DNA of 32,266 nt from Lachnospiraceae bacterium (GTDB lineage Bacteria > Bacillota > Clostridia > Lachnospirales > Lachnospiraceae), in the NCBI GenBank assembly GCA_017393285.1, contig JAFORL010000056.1, positions 1 through 32,266 on the forward strand, written 5' to 3'. The notes beneath the pieces are model-generated. The model did not search any database and had not been told where the DNA came from. It saw only the letters and a program-made list of their open reading frames with translations. Made by a program: the position numbers and the translations under genes. Numbering within the stretch: the stretch's first letter is position 1; every line of letters starts with the position of its first letter. Below are positions 7,357 to 18,899 of the stretch, one piece after another.

Positions 7357-10300
7357 TTATTCTTCAGAAGTATCTATTAAGATATCATCATCCGGCTCAA
7401 ATATAGAACTCAAATCATCATTTAGTTCTTCTACTGAACCTGCTTCTCTGTAACCAGCATTTCTGAAATCATCTGTTTCGTCAACTGGTCCTCTGTCGCC
7501 TTCTATAATTGGTGTTAAATCTTCATCACCATAGTCAATGTTCTCTGACATTTGAATTTCATCACCATTTTCATCCAATACAGTAACATCCAATGCAAGT
7601 GATTGTAATTCTTTCAACAATACCTTGAAGGATTCTGGAATACCTGGTTCTGAAATATTTTCACCCTTAATGATTGCCTCGTATGTCTTCACACGACCAA
7701 CTACATCATCAGATTTTACGGTTAAGATTTCTTGCAAGGTATGGGCAGCACCATATGCTTCCAAAGCCCAAACTTCCATCTCTCCGAAACGCTGTCCACC
7801 GAACTGCGCTTTACCACCCAATGGCTGTTGTGTTACCAATGAGTATGGTCCGGTAGAACGTGCATGGATCTTATCATCTACCAGGTGGTGAAGTTTCAAG
7901 TAATGCATGAAACCAACGGTTACTGCACCGTCGAAATACTCACCGGTTCTACCATCACGCAAACGAACCTTACCGTCACGGTTGATTGGAACACCTTTCC
8001 ATTCTTTACGGTAATCTTCATTTGTAAGCAGGTAATCCATAACTTCCGGATTCAATTGATCTTGGTATTTTGCCTTAAAATCTTCTAATGGTGTGTTGAC
8101 ATAATCATTAGCCATCTCCAAGGTATCCATGATATCATGCTCGTTGGCACCATCAAATACTGGTGTAGCAACATTGAAGCCTAATACCTTAGATGCCAAA
8201 GACAAGTGAATTTCCAATACCTGTCCAATGTTCATACGTGAAGGCACGCCTAGTGGGTTCAATACGATATCCAAAGGACGTCCGTTTGGAAGGAATGGCA
8301 TATCTTCCACTGGTAATACGCGTGAAACCACACCCTTGTTACCATGTCGACCCGCCATCTTATCTCCTACCTGGATCTTTCTCTTTTGTGCAATGTAGAT
8401 TCTGACGCATTGGTTCACACCTGCTGAAAGCTCATCACCGTTCTCTCTTGTGAATACCTTTGCATCAATGATAATACCAAATTCACCATGTGGTACACGC
8501 AAAGAAGTATCACGTACTTCTCTTGCTTTCTCACCAAAAATAGCACGAAGCAATCTTTCCTCAGCTGTTAATTCTGTCTCACCCTTAGGTGTTACCTTAC
8601 CAACTAAGATATCCCCGGCACGTACTTCAGCACCGATTCGGATAATTCCTCTTTCATCCAAATCCTTCAAAGCTTCTTCGCCGACCCCCGGTACATCTCT
8701 TGTAATTTCTTCAGGTCCCAATTTGGTATCACGTGCTTCTGCTTCATATTCTGTAATATGTACAGAAGTATACACATCGTCACGAACCAATCTTTCACTT
8801 AACAATACCGCATCTTCGTAGTTGTAACCTTCCCAAGTCATGAAACCAATCAATGGGTTCTTACCAAGTGCAATCTCGCCATTGGATGTACATGGACCAT
8901 CTGCAATAACCTGTCCTGCCTTGATATGATCACCATTCTTAACGATTGGTCTTTGATTCATACAGTTTCCTTGGTTACTCCGAATAAATTTCTCTAATTT
9001 ATAAGTCACTTCTGTTCCATCATCGTTGGTTACGATAATTTCATTAGAAGCAGATTTCTTAATCACACCGTCTGCCTTTGCAACTACACAGTCACCTGAA
9101 TCCACTGCTGCTTTACGCTCCATACCGGTTCCTACTACTGGTGATTCTGTCACCAACAATGGTACCGCCTGACGTTGCATGTTGGAACCCATCAAGGCAC
9201 GGTTCGCATCATCGTTTTCCAAGAAAGGAATCATGGCTGTAGCTACTGAGAATACCATCTTAGGAGATACGTCCATCAAATCAATCTTCTTCTTTTCAAA
9301 TTGTGATGTCTCTTCACGGAAACGACCTGATACATTATTATTTACAAAATATCCGTCTGCATCTAAGGTTTCATTCGCCTGTGCAACGATATACTTATCT
9401 TCTTCATCTGCTGTCAAATATACTACTTCATCTGTTACTCGTGGATTTGCTGGGTCAGTCTTATCCACTTTACGATAAGGTGCCTCAATAAATCCATATT
9501 CATTGATACGAGCATAGGAAGCCAATGAGTTAATCAGACCGATGTTAGGGCCTTCAGGTGTCTCGATTGGACACATTCTACCATAGTGAGAATAGTGTAC
9601 GTCACGAACCTCAAATCCGGCACGATCTCTAGAAAGACCACCAGGACCCAATGCAGATAAACGTCTCTTATGTGTCAACTCACTTAGTGGGTTGTTTTGA
9701 TCCATGAACTGTGACAACTGGGAGCTTCCAAAGAATTCCTTTACAGCTGCAGTTACAGGTTTAATATTTACCAAGTTCTGTGGTGTAATGCCTTCCATAT
9801 CCATGGTAGTCATACGTTCACGAACTACACGTTCCAATCTGGATAAACCAATTCTATATTGATTTTGTAATAATTCTCCTACTGCACGAATACGACGATT
9901 CCCCAAATGGTCAATATCATCATCATTACCAATGCCGTACTCTAAATGCATATTGTAGTTAATAGATGCAAAAATATCTTCCTTGGTGATATGTTTTGGA
10001 ATCAAATCATCAATATCACGCTCCATAGCAGAACGAACTGCTTCCATATCTCCACCGCATTCTTCCAAAATACCTTGTAATACAGGATAGAATACTTTCT
10101 CATTGATACCAATCTCTGCCACATCAAAATCCACGTAGCAATTTGCATCTACTGCCATGTTAGACAATACTTTTTCATTCTTTTCTTCTGTTTGTACCAT
10201 TACAAATGATACTGCAGCATTCTGAATCTGCTCTGCCAATTCTTCAGAAACAACAGTTCCAGCTTCTGCAATGATTTCTCCTGTCGTAGGGTCTACTACA

Positions 10301-11196
10301 TCTTCCGCAATAGGGAAACCAACAATTCTATTCTTAAATGCAAGCTTCTTATTGAATTTGTATCTACCAACTTTGGCTAAGTCATATCTTCTTGGATCAA
10401 AGAACATACTGTTTAATAAGCTCTCTGCACTATCCACGGATAATGGTTCACCCGGACGAAGCTTTTTGTATAATTCTAATAAACCATCGTTGTAGTTGTC
10501 TGATGTATCTTTTGCAATACTTGCCAAAATCTTTACTTCTTCACCAAACACTTCTATAATTTCTTCATTGGTTCCAAGCCCCAATGCACGAAGTAATACT
10601 GTAATCGGCACTTTTCTATTACGGTCTACACGTACATAGAATACATCGTTAGAATCTGTTTCGTACTCTAACCATGCACCACGGTTTGGAATTACTGTAG
10701 AAGAAAATAATTCCTTACCAATCTTGTCATGTCCGATTGCATAATAAATTCCTGGGGAACGTACTAACTGGCTTACAATAACTCTTTCCGCACCATTGAT
10801 TACAAATGTACCAGTGTCAGTCATTAAAGGTAAATCACCCATGAAAATGTCATGATCATTGATTTCACCAGTTTCCTTATTATGAAGTCTTACATTAACC
10901 TTCAACGGAGCGGCATATGTAGCATCACGCTCTTTGCACTGCTCTACCGTATACTTTACATTCTCCTCATCATCACACAATTTGAAACTTTCAAAAGATA
11001 ACGAAAGATTACCTGTGTAATCTGTAATTGGAGAAATGTCTCTGAAAACTTCATCTAGTCCTTCTTCCAAGAACCACTTATAAGAATCAGTTTGTACCTC
11101 AATCAAATTTGGCATCTCAAGAACTTCTTTTTGTCTAGAGAAACTCATTCTTACGCTGTTACCAATCTTAATTGGACGAATTCTGTTTTTTTCCAT
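7357..11196 (-). CDS. rpoB: DNA-directed RNA polymerase subunit beta
   Basis: Second catalytic subunit of RNA polymerase, 1279 residues. The rifampicin-binding cluster ([10 protein letters not shown]... [13 protein letters not shown], about residues 491-520) has the usual wild-type residues, including the Asp, His and Ser commonly altered in resistance. Also seen are the conserved GNKGVVS and PNPLG-like ([14 protein letters not shown]) catalytic-core motifs and a C-terminal acidic tail. The frame extends 29 codons upstream to 11283, but the chosen ATG at 11196 ([10 protein letters not shown]) has an AAGGGGTGA site eight bases upstream and fits the family's start. The gene upstream is addA, not rplL, and rpoB has its own promoter. 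Confidence 0.98.
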   Translation of the reverse strand: MEKNRIRPIKIGNSVRMSFSRQKEVLEMPNLIEVQTDSYKWFLEEGLDEVFRDISPITDYTGNLSLSFESFKLCDDEENVKYTVEQCKERDATYAAPLKVNVRLHNKETGEINDHDIFMGDLPLMTDTGTFVINGAERVIVSQLVRSPGIYYAIGHDKIGKELFSSTVIPNRGAWLEYETDSNDVFYVRVDRNRKVPITVLLRALGLGTNEEIIEVFGEEVKILASIAKDTSDNYNDGLLELYKKLRPGEPLSVDSAESLLNSMFFDPRRYDLAKVGRYKFNKKLAFKNRIVGFPIAEDVVDPTTGEIIAEAGTVVSEELAEQIQNAAVSFVMVQTEEKNEKVLSNMAVDANCYVDFDVAEIGINEKVFYPVLQGILEECGGDMEAVRSAMERDIDDLIPKHITKEDIFASINYNMHLEYGIGNDDDIDHLGNRRIRAVGELLQNQYRIGLSRLERVVRERMTTMDMEGITPQNLVNIKPVTAAVKEFFGSSQLSQFMDQNNPLSELTHKRRLSALGPGGLSRDRAGFEVRDVHYSHYGRMCPIETPEGPNIGLINSLASYARINEYGFIEAPYRKVDKTDPANPRVTDEVVYLTADEEDKYIVAQANETLDADGYFVNNNVSGRFREETSQFEKKKIDLMDVSPKMVFSVATAMIPFLENDDANRALMGSNMQRQAVPLLVTESPVVGTGMERKAAVDSGDCVVAKADGVIKKSASNEIIVTNDDGTEVTYKLEKFIRSNQGNCMNQRPIVKNGDHIKAGQVIADGPCTSNGEIALGKNPLIGFMTWEGYNYEDAVLLSERLVRDDVYTSVHITEYEAEARDTKLGPEEITRDVPGVGEEALKDLDERGIIRIGAEVRAGDILVGKVTPKGETELTAEERLLRAIFGEKAREVRDTSLRVPHGEFGIIIDAKVFTRENGDELSAGVNQCVRIYIAQKRKIQVGDKMAGRHGNKGVVSRVLPVEDMPFLPNGRPLDIVLNPLGVPSRMNIGQVLEIHLSLASKVLGFNVATPVFDGANEHDIMDTLEMANDYVNTPLEDFKAKYQDQLNPEVMDYLLTNEDYRKEWKGVPINRDGKVRLRDGRTGEYFDGAVTVGFMHYLKLHHLVDDKIHARSTGPYSLVTQQPLGGKAQFGGQRFGEMEVWALEAYGAAHTLQEILTVKSDDVVGRVKTYEAIIKGENISEPGIPESFKVLLKELQSLALDVTVLDENGDEIQMSENIDYGDEDLTPIIEGDRGPVDETDDFRNAGYREAGSVEELNDDLSSIFEPDDDILIDTSEE

Positions 11197-11235
11197 TGAC
11201 GTTTTCACCCCTTGAATTTTTTTATAGGTTGCAAC

Positions 11236-11268
11236 GATGTAAGGCACCAAACAAACAGCCTTTACATC
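11236..11268 (-). promoter_or_regulatory. Hairpin in the rpoB leader
   Basis: Minus strand: GATGTAAAGGC and GCCTTACATC pair with one bulged A around a 12-nt loop, 40 nt before the rpoB start codon. The leader from the predicted start site is about 175 nt long. There is no T-run, and the Shine-Dalgarno site is not in the stem. It could be a translational or processing control element. Confidence 0.4.
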
Positions 11269-11377
11269 ATTTACATATCTCATCAGTTTCGAACAAACAT
11301 TTTACTGTTCTTCTCTTTCACATTCTGACTAGCTTGATTAACCAGAAGGCACCTGAAAGCACAATAGTGCACTTTTC

Positions 11378-11406
11378 ATCTTATCACGTATTTGTCAATA
11401 TGTCAA
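11378..11406 (-). promoter_or_regulatory. Strong promoter of rpoBC
   Basis: Minus strand: -35 TTGACA (11401-11406), 17-bp spacer, -10 TAAGAT (11378-11383). A second TTGACA lies eight bases further in. It is close to the sigma-A consensus and is the only good promoter between the addA terminator and rpoB, so rpoBC is its own transcription unit. The rest of 11407-11583 shows no gene. Confidence 0.8.
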
Positions 11407-11583
11407 GCAATTTTTTCACTTTTTATGTACTAAAATACCCCTTCAAATAGCCCCTTAGGGCAGATTACAAATACAGAATCAACCACATTCGCAGTAAGTT
11501 TTAAAGAAAACATACAAGCCTAAAAAGTTGAACCTGATTACAGGATTATACACTTTTTACAGAGCAAGTTTATAAATAAGAAG

Positions 11584-11626
11584 AAAGTAGTAACAGGAGC
11601 CTTCCGACTTAACCTGTTACTACTTT
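11584..11626 (-). terminator. Intrinsic terminator of addBA
   Basis: Minus strand: a 14-bp perfect stem AAAGTAGTAACAGG/CCTGTTACTACTTT around a 15-nt loop, followed by a T-rich stretch. It starts 11 bp after the addA stop codon. Confidence 0.85.
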
Positions 11627-11637
11627 ACATTTCTTGC

Positions 11638-14600
11638 TTATGGCACCAATACTTCCTCTCCCAATCTGACTGCGTATAGAATTTTCTCTTTCACTCTTTT
11701 TCCAGTAAGTTGTTCCAAGGCTTTTTGGTAATACCGTAATTGCTCTGCATATCGGTCTACCAATTCCTGTCCATTTTTTACCTGGTCGGTTTTGTAATCC
11801 ACCAATACGATTTCCCCATCTTCTTCAAAATAGGCATCTATAATCCCCTGGACCAAAACCAGCGAATCACTATCCCACTCCGCTTTTACCTGTTTGGCCG
11901 GTATGCCAATTACAAAAGGTTGCTCACGCCATAACCTTCTGTTTTCCTGGGCCTTTTCCATTCGTAATCCCAAACTGGCATTTGCAAAGGCTACAAAATC
12001 CTTTTTGTGTATTACATTTTTTTCTTCCTCTGTCAAGAAACCACTGGCAACCATGCGAAGCAATTCCTTCTCCACACCTGCTTCTTCTTTTCCTTCCATG
12101 AAATGCATTTTTTCAAAGACCTTATGGTAAATGGTACCATAGTTGGCACCAGTCATTTCCTGCTCTTCTTGTAAAAATGCCGGCATAGGAACTTCCTTTT
12201 CTTCCTTTTCAAATATAGGCTCACCCATTTCCTCTGTAAGCAACTTTTCCATGGCAAGATGCTTCAATTCCGAAACAGACAATTTACTTTTGATTTCTCG
12301 TTCATGGGCAAAAGGATAGGTGTATGCTTCCATTTTTTCTAAGCAAGCCGACAAATCTTCTTCATAGGAAGTTTTCGTATTCCATTGTAGCAATTGATTT
12401 TTCTTAAGTTGGGCCTTCATTTGCTCTTTTACTTCTTCTACCACCAACTCTTTGGCGGATACCAATCGCAAAGAAAAATAATCTTTTTTCTCCCCATCTA
12501 CTACCACTGGTGCAACCCAGTCCAAATAGGATTTTGCACTGACTCTGGTGAGATAATCCATTTCTTCTTGAATCTTTTCCTGACAAATGCCTGCTTGTAT
12601 TTCCTCACAAACCACTTTCGAAAGCTTGGCTTTCTCTAGTTCTTTATGTTCATTGAGCACACCTGCCATAATCAACTTTTCTTTTGCTCTTGTCAATGCC
12701 ACATATAAAACCCGTAATTCTTCCCCTAAATTTTCCAAGGTATTTTGCTTGGCCATAATTCTCTTTAATAAGGTAGGCATTTTGATACGTTTATCCGGAT
12801 TCATCAAATCTGCTGCCACCCCAAGATCTAAATTCAACAACAATTTGCTTTGGACATCCCTATTGTTAAAATTCTTTGACATAGCTCCCACAAATACAAT
12901 AGGAAATTCCAACCCTTTACTCTTATGTATACTCATAATATTTACCGCATCCATGCTGGTCTCTGTACTTACGGCTTCTCCAAAATCCACCTCATACTTA
13001 TGCAACTTTTCTATATAGCGATTATAGTGGAAGAGGGTACTCATATTAGAGGCCTCCATGTCTAATGCTTTTTGCACCAGCATGTCCAAATTATCTCGCC
13101 TTTGGGCTCCATTTGGCAAAACGGATACATAGTCATAGAAACCAGTCTCCTCGTAGATTTCCTCCAAAAGCTGATGGATTGGGGTAATCGGTACTTTTTC
13201 GCGCAATCGATCCAACAACTGCATAAAGGCATCTGCTTTTTTGCTGAGGGCAAGGTCAATATCTGCTTTTTCTTCCACTTGCGCATAGGACTGCAAGCCA
13301 CCATATGCCTCTACCGCCTCCAGCAAGTCACAATTTGGATATCGTTGTCGCAAAATTGCCATTTCTTCTCCAGAAAAATTTCCAAACATGGAACGCATCA
13401 CTGCTGCCAAAGGAATATCCTGTCTAGGATTATCCAGCACCTTTAATAATTGCAACATGGTTCGTATTTCAAAGGTAGAAAAATAACCGGTTCTGGTCTC
13501 TGTAAAGGCTGGAATTCCCATATTCTGCAAGACTTCCAGATATATATCGGAACGCCCCTCCACACTACGCAGTAAAATAGCCATATCTCCAAATCTACAA
13601 GGGCGAAGGAGGCCTGTAGCTTTATCCATCACTTCCAATGGATGCTCCCCAAAAATCAACTCCTTGATTCGCATGCCTACCATGCGGGCTTCCCATTCTA
13701 TATCTGAAACCAGACTTTCTTCCCTTTCATCTGCTTCTTTGTCAAATAGCAACAATTCCGTCTTTTTAGAAGTATAGGCACTCTCTACAAAACTTTCATT
13801 TCCCAGATACAATCTCGCATTTTCATCATAAGCGACCTTTCCCAAAGAACGTTGCATAATCAATTCAAAAATTGCATTTACGCTGTCTAATACAATGGAA
13901 CGACTTCTAAAATTCTTTCCCAGGTCAATTCTTCGGTTTGGCTGATCCTTCTCCAACGCATAAGTATCAAACTTCTCCATGAACAACTCCGGTCTTGCCA
14001 TTCGGAACTTGTAGATACTTTGCTTCACATCTCCCACCATGAAAACATTGGGATAGGCCGGCTCTCGTCTGGCAATACTTTGCAAAATGGTTTCCTGTAC
14101 CTCATTACTATCCTGATACTCATCTACCAGTATTTCTTCAAAGAAATTTTGATAGCTTTTGGCAACTGCGGAGGGTTCCTGTGTCTTTGGATTCACCAAA
14201 ATTGACACAGTAAAATGCTCTAAGTCATTGAAATCCACCAAATGTCGCTGTTCTTTTTCCTTTGCAAATACAGACATAAATTCTTTTGTCAAATCCAGCA
14301 ATGTTGTCATAGGCAAGGCTAAAGCCTGCATATCTGCCAGCATTTCCTGTGGAGACTGAAAAAAGAATTTCTCCGTCCATTCTTTCACTACTGATTTCCA
14401 ATTTTCCCGCATAACCTTTAGTTGTTCTCGCAAATCTTTATCTCCGCCCTTGGCAGTTGATAAGCGCCCCCAACTCACACTCTGCAAACAGTCCGCAAAC
14501 TCCTGATAGGTGTGACATTTTTCTAAGTTCTGCAATAGGAGCAAATCTTCCTCAAATACTTTTTTATACATTGGTACCGGATCATCCGGTCTATACAAAA

Positions 14601-15366
14601 TATCCCTCGCCTGTTGGTGTATTCTCAACAAATCTTTTACACTGGTCTCCATATAGTTTAGTAAAAACTGCATCCAGGCCGTCTGCTCCATGTCATCTAA
14701 ATTTTGTAGATGAAAATTTTCTTTTTTATCTTCCAGCCATTGCTTTGGCCAAGGATAACTCATGGCAAAATCATGCAATTGTAATATCATGTCTCTTAAT
14801 CCCACATCACTTCTATTGCTGGCGTAAGATTCCACCAACTGCACAAAGGCTTTATCCTGGTCAGTCAGCACAGGACCTCCCGCTTCTTCTGCCAACTTCT
14901 TTTCCTGATAGCAAGCATACTTTTCTTCAAAAATTGCTTGTAGGCAGTCATTCTTTAATAATTTTAACTCTGTTACATCTCCAATACGAAAGCTGGGATC
15001 CAAACCGATTTCATGAAAATGATTGCGAAGTACACTTTGACAAAAACTATGAAAGGTACAAATCTTTGCATTTCTAATTAAGGTAATCTGTCTACGAATA
15101 TGCATATCATCCGGATCTGCTTCTGCCTTTTTCTCCAATGCCTTCTCAATTCTCTCTCCCATTTCTGCGGCTGCCGCATTGGTAAATGTCACCACCAGCA
15201 AATGATCAATATCCACCGGCTTTTCCTTATCGGAAATCATGGATATGATTCGTTCCACCAAAACTGCTGTTTTACCGGATCCTGCTGCCGCAGACACCAA
15301 GACATTTTTATTTCTAACAGCAATTACTTCCTGCTGGTCTTTTGTCCATTTCACATCATTCCCCAT
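11638..15366 (-). CDS. addA: ATP-dependent helicase/nuclease subunit A (AddA)
   Basis: Helicase and nuclease subunit of AddAB, which resects double-strand DNA ends for RecA-dependent repair in Firmicutes. The 1242-residue protein has Walker A AAAGSGKT at 26-33, Walker B in LVDEYQDSN, the UvrD/SF1 motif MSIHKSKGLEFP, and the late motif YVALTRAKEKL. At the C-terminus it has the RecB-family nuclease site LVDYKTDQ near 1188-1195 followed by QLRYYQKAL. A GTG at 15384 extends the frame, but ATG 15366 has AAAGGAG six bases upstream and is chosen. It overlaps the end of addB by 11 bp, indicating translational coupling. A terminator follows directly. Confidence 0.95.
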   Translation of the reverse strand: MGNDVKWTKDQQEVIAVRNKNVLVSAAAGSGKTAVLVERIISMISDKEKPVDIDHLLVVTFTNAAAAEMGERIEKALEKKAEADPDDMHIRRQITLIRNAKICTFHSFCQSVLRNHFHEIGLDPSFRIGDVTELKLLKNDCLQAIFEEKYACYQEKKLAEEAGGPVLTDQDKAFVQLVESYASNRSDVGLRDMILQLHDFAMSYPWPKQWLEDKKENFHLQNLDDMEQTAWMQFLLNYMETSVKDLLRIHQQARDILYRPDDPVPMYKKVFEEDLLLLQNLEKCHTYQEFADCLQSVSWGRLSTAKGGDKDLREQLKVMRENWKSVVKEWTEKFFFQSPQEMLADMQALALPMTTLLDLTKEFMSVFAKEKEQRHLVDFNDLEHFTVSILVNPKTQEPSAVAKSYQNFFEEILVDEYQDSNEVQETILQSIARREPAYPNVFMVGDVKQSIYKFRMARPELFMEKFDTYALEKDQPNRRIDLGKNFRSRSIVLDSVNAIFELIMQRSLGKVAYDENARLYLGNESFVESAYTSKKTELLLFDKEADEREESLVSDIEWEARMVGMRIKELIFGEHPLEVMDKATGLLRPCRFGDMAILLRSVEGRSDIYLEVLQNMGIPAFTETRTGYFSTFEIRTMLQLLKVLDNPRQDIPLAAVMRSMFGNFSGEEMAILRQRYPNCDLLEAVEAYGGLQSYAQVEEKADIDLALSKKADAFMQLLDRLREKVPITPIHQLLEEIYEETGFYDYVSVLPNGAQRRDNLDMLVQKALDMEASNMSTLFHYNRYIEKLHKYEVDFGEAVSTETSMDAVNIMSIHKSKGLEFPIVFVGAMSKNFNNRDVQSKLLLNLDLGVAADLMNPDKRIKMPTLLKRIMAKQNTLENLGEELRVLYVALTRAKEKLIMAGVLNEHKELEKAKLSKVVCEEIQAGICQEKIQEEMDYLTRVSAKSYLDWVAPVVVDGEKKDYFSLRLVSAKELVVEEVKEQMKAQLKKNQLLQWNTKTSYEEDLSACLEKMEAYTYPFAHEREIKSKLSVSELKHLAMEKLLTEEMGEPIFEKEEKEVPMPAFLQEEQEMTGANYGTIYHKVFEKMHFMEGKEEAGVEKELLRMVASGFLTEEEKNVIHKKDFVAFANASLGLRMEKAQENRRLWREQPFVIGIPAKQVKAEWDSDSLVLVQGIIDAYFEEDGEIVLVDYKTDQVKNGQELVDRYAEQLRYYQKALEQLTGKRVKEKILYAVRLGEEVLVP

Positions 15367-18300
15367 CTTTTTCTCCTTTCTCACTTTCGATTACTTCTTT
15401 CATTTGATTCCAAACTGCATCATCGCTCATTTTATCTAAATAACGGTACTGATTGCCCGGCATTTTGTAGTCAAAATTACAAACAGCCTTGTAGGCACAA
15501 TAATCACAAGCAGTCTTTTTATCCATTTTATAAGGAGAAATCGCAATATTTCCTTCCATCATTTCTTTTGCTTCCTGGCCAATTTTTTCTTGTACAAACT
15601 GCCCCATGATTGCCAGCTCTTCTTCTCCTGCCACTTTGGAATTCTTACTGAAGGCACCACTCTTTAAGGTTTCAACCGGAATCACCAAAGAGCTTACCCC
15701 AGCCTGCAAACCATTGTCCGCCGAACCAAAGGCATGGTCCAGCATAGCAATTACCTTTGCATCCTTGTTGACTAAGCCATTCATACGCAATGCTTTGAGG
15801 AGCGCCTCTTCCACTTTTTCTTCACTGGCCTGCTCGATATAAGGATCATCAATATTGTAATAAAAAATGCCGGCAGGGTGTATCTTTGCACTTGGCTTAG
15901 ACTCCTGTGTCAATTCCATCGCAGCATTGAGGTATACCACCAATTGCAACTGTAATCCATAATACAAGCTCTCCAAATCGAATTTTACGGTTCCAGACTT
16001 GTAATCAATGATTTTGACATACACATCTGCGTCCTCTTCCGCAGAATCCCTACGGTCAATCTGTCCTTGCAGACGTAATTGTCGATTCTCACCCAAATCA
16101 AAATAGGTAGTAGACAAACCGTCACCGGATTCGAAATGCTGTTCATAGCCTACAGGTGTAAAATCCCCACTCTGCAACTGCTGTGCCAAGGCCCATACCG
16201 TACGCTTCATAATGCGTTCCATCCGTTCTACAAGATAGGCAGACTGGGCATCCTGCTCTAATATCTGATTCTCATAGGAGGCAGCCACTTCCTGCAAACA
16301 GACTTCCACAGCTTTGTCTAATTGGTCCCGATTGGCCTTCTTCCAAGAAGTATGCTCCTCATCCAAAGCCTTTGGAATTTTACACAAGACCTGATGAAAT
16401 ACATTACCAAAATCCACCTCACCAAAATGGGCTTCATATCGCTCCTGCAAACGCAAACCATATTTTAAAAAATGGGCATAGGCACAGGCAGCGTACTGTT
16501 CAATTCTGGTTACACTGTTTTTTAAATCTTTGCCATAGAGTCCAAGGGAAACCTCATGGGACAAAGGATTTTCACCATTTATAAATCCTACCCCTTGCAA
16601 AACCCTGTCTAACATTGGCTTCCACTCTGTTTTCCGGGCATAAAAGCTATATAATTCCATCCACCAGTCCGCCAAGGCCTTCTGATCCATCTCCCGCAAA
16701 CCTGCCAGTAAATAGGATTTTCCATAAGTAAATCCCAACATTTCCTCCATTTTATCCTTCGGCAAAGTTTTCTCCAAAACCGGACGATAGGCTTCTTCCA
16801 CAGGAATATCTGGAAAAATCTTTCTTACCGCCCGCAATAAGCTGGAAGGCATGGCTACATTTCCTTCTCCATCTGCCAAATGATAGGTCAAAAACAAGTG
16901 CTCTGTAGGCTTTGTCAAATTCAAATAAAAATAAAACTGTTGAGTAAAGGCGGTTTGTCTGGCAGTAGGTGCAAGTACAATCTGGTGTTGTGCCAGTAAT
17001 TCCCGTTCTAAATCTGTTAAAATACCTCCGGTTTCTCCTACATTCGGTACAATACCTTCATTTACCCCTAAGAAAAACAAAACCTTGATATCTTTTAATC
17101 GGGTTCTTTCTACATCTCCAATTACAATCTGCTCGATACCAGGCGGAATTACGCCCACTTTTACTTCTCCAATTCCGGTTTCAATCAAATCACTGTACTC
17201 TTGCAAGGTAACTTTTTCACTCCCCAACAAACTTACCAGCTTATCAAAGATTTCCAGCATCATTTCATACACCTGACTATACTCCTTGGCAAGCACAGCC
17301 TCCTGCTGACTTTCAAACTTTTCAACATAATTTTGTAATTTTTGATATGCATGTAATTCCAGTAAAAAATCATGTAAAGCTCTGGTATACGCCTCCACCG
17401 TATTTTCCTTCTTCTTAAAGGTATCTGCCAATACCTGCAAGGGTGTCATTACGTCCTCCCGCAAGCCATTGATTTCAGCCAGATAGCTTTCCATCTGGTC
17501 TTCCGGCAAGGTTCTTTTTTTGCGAATTTTATCCCAAGTCCGATTCCATCTGTTTCGACCGCGTATGCCGATTTCCAACACGTAATTTTCCAATCGGTCC
17601 ACTTGTTCTGTATCCAAATCAAACAAGCCACATCTTAGCATCCGAAACATACTTTCATAGTCATAATTCTTTTGAAAAACCTGCAAAACTGTGCGCACCA
17701 GCTCTACCAACGGATTTTTCCCAATTCCCTTTTTATAGTCCAAAAAATAAGGAAAGTTTGCTTTTTTGCAAGCATTTTCCAAAAGTCTTCCATAGGTCTC
17801 CATATCTCCCGTCACCACTGCAATATCCCGATATCGATAACCTTCTTCCCGAATCAAACGAGCCATCTGCCATACTGCATATTCTACCTCATTTTGAGCT
17901 GTCTTACCTGCGAAAAAGCGGACGCCTCCCTCCTGCTTTTCCCACTTTTTTTTCTTACAAAATGCATCATAAGGCAGGGTTTGAAAACGGAATAAATTAT
18001 GCTCCAAACACGCCAATTGCCCCTGTTTTTCAAATCTTGGCAAACGTTCCGGCATACATACCAAATCGTTCGCAATGGGAATATGTTCCTCCTCTGCCAA
18101 CCAAACCAATTTGTCTATGGTCGTTCTGGACAGGTAAAATAAAGAGGCTTCCTCCCGTTGCAAAGCAGCAGGCTCCGACGGATCAATGGTTACAGTAACC
18201 TTAATATCCCTACATAAATGCATCAATTTTCGCAACAATTTATATTGGATTGGCGTAAAACCTGTAAACCCATCTAATACCAATACGGCATCCTCCAGCA

Positions 18301-18877
18301 ATTCCGTCTGATCCAATTGCAAGATTAGGGCATCTAAAATTTCTTCTGTGGTAATATATTTATCTGCCAACAATGCTTCAAACCCCTCATACATTACCTT
18401 CATATCCTGTAATTTTCTCAATAACATAGGTTGGTCCTGGACAATGGAAAGGATTTCCTCCAGTCTCTCCTCATGAATGTCATACTGATAAAATTCTGAT
18501 AATAAGGATTTGATTTCGCTGACATAGCCAATTTTTTTAGAAAAATGAGAGAAAATTTGCAATTCTTCCTTCTTTTCCCCCATTACTCTCCGTACAAACA
18601 TACTCTTTCCCGTATCTTCCAAAATGGTACGTTTCATCCCACCTTGTTCTGCAAATACGCGATAAGCCAGACGCATAAAACTCAATACATCTATGTTAAA
18701 AATACCATGCCTTGGATGCATTTGCACCAAATCTTTTTGGGTTTGCATGGTAAATTGTTCCGGTACAATTACAAAATATTTTCTTTCCGGATATAAAATC
18801 GATTCTTCTATGATTTGTTGATACAAGGTGTGTGACTTCCCTGCACCACTTCTTCCAAGCACAAACTGTAATGCCAT
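15356..18877 (-). CDS. addB: ATP-dependent helicase/deoxyribonuclease subunit B (AddB)
   Basis: Partner of AddA; contributes a second nuclease domain and Chi recognition in the known complex. The 1173-residue protein begins MALQFVLGRSGAGKS with a Walker A at 8-15. The C-terminal nuclease has KIIDYKSGTVKFD and GLQLQLVVYL. The iron-sulfur cluster ligands are visible as Cys 1124, 1127 and 1133 (ACDYCAYKAVCNFD), with the first ligand probably in YAACAYAHFLKYG upstream of the nuclease motif. The frame runs on to 18994 through repeat copy 2, which adds 39 unrelated residues; the ATG at 18877, with GGGGAGG eight bases upstream, is the true start. Confidence 0.95.
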   Translation of the reverse strand: MALQFVLGRSGAGKSHTLYQQIIEESILYPERKYFVIVPEQFTMQTQKDLVQMHPRHGIFNIDVLSFMRLAYRVFAEQGGMKRTILEDTGKSMFVRRVMGEKKEELQIFSHFSKKIGYVSEIKSLLSEFYQYDIHEERLEEILSIVQDQPMLLRKLQDMKVMYEGFEALLADKYITTEEILDALILQLDQTELLEDAVLVLDGFTGFTPIQYKLLRKLMHLCRDIKVTVTIDPSEPAALQREEASLFYLSRTTIDKLVWLAEEEHIPIANDLVCMPERLPRFEKQGQLACLEHNLFRFQTLPYDAFCKKKKWEKQEGGVRFFAGKTAQNEVEYAVWQMARLIREEGYRYRDIAVVTGDMETYGRLLENACKKANFPYFLDYKKGIGKNPLVELVRTVLQVFQKNYDYESMFRMLRCGLFDLDTEQVDRLENYVLEIGIRGRNRWNRTWDKIRKKRTLPEDQMESYLAEINGLREDVMTPLQVLADTFKKKENTVEAYTRALHDFLLELHAYQKLQNYVEKFESQQEAVLAKEYSQVYEMMLEIFDKLVSLLGSEKVTLQEYSDLIETGIGEVKVGVIPPGIEQIVIGDVERTRLKDIKVLFFLGVNEGIVPNVGETGGILTDLERELLAQHQIVLAPTARQTAFTQQFYFYLNLTKPTEHLFLTYHLADGEGNVAMPSSLLRAVRKIFPDIPVEEAYRPVLEKTLPKDKMEEMLGFTYGKSYLLAGLREMDQKALADWWMELYSFYARKTEWKPMLDRVLQGVGFINGENPLSHEVSLGLYGKDLKNSVTRIEQYAACAYAHFLKYGLRLQERYEAHFGEVDFGNVFHQVLCKIPKALDEEHTSWKKANRDQLDKAVEVCLQEVAASYENQILEQDAQSAYLVERMERIMKRTVWALAQQLQSGDFTPVGYEQHFESGDGLSTTYFDLGENRQLRLQGQIDRRDSAEEDADVYVKIIDYKSGTVKFDLESLYYGLQLQLVVYLNAAMELTQESKPSAKIHPAGIFYYNIDDPYIEQASEEKVEEALLKALRMNGLVNKDAKVIAMLDHAFGSADNGLQAGVSSLVIPVETLKSGAFSKNSKVAGEEELAIMGQFVQEKIGQEAKEMMEGNIAISPYKMDKKTACDYCAYKAVCNFDYKMPGNQYRYLDKMSDDAVWNQMKEVIESEKGEKDGE

Positions 18878-18899
18878 ATTATTTTCCTCCCCATATATC

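Noticed and set aside
7674-9491. Several plus-strand open frames within rpoB (and likewise inside rpoC, addA, addB and ribBA)
   Set aside because: They are antisense shadows of highly conserved minus-strand genes and lack ribosome-binding sites.
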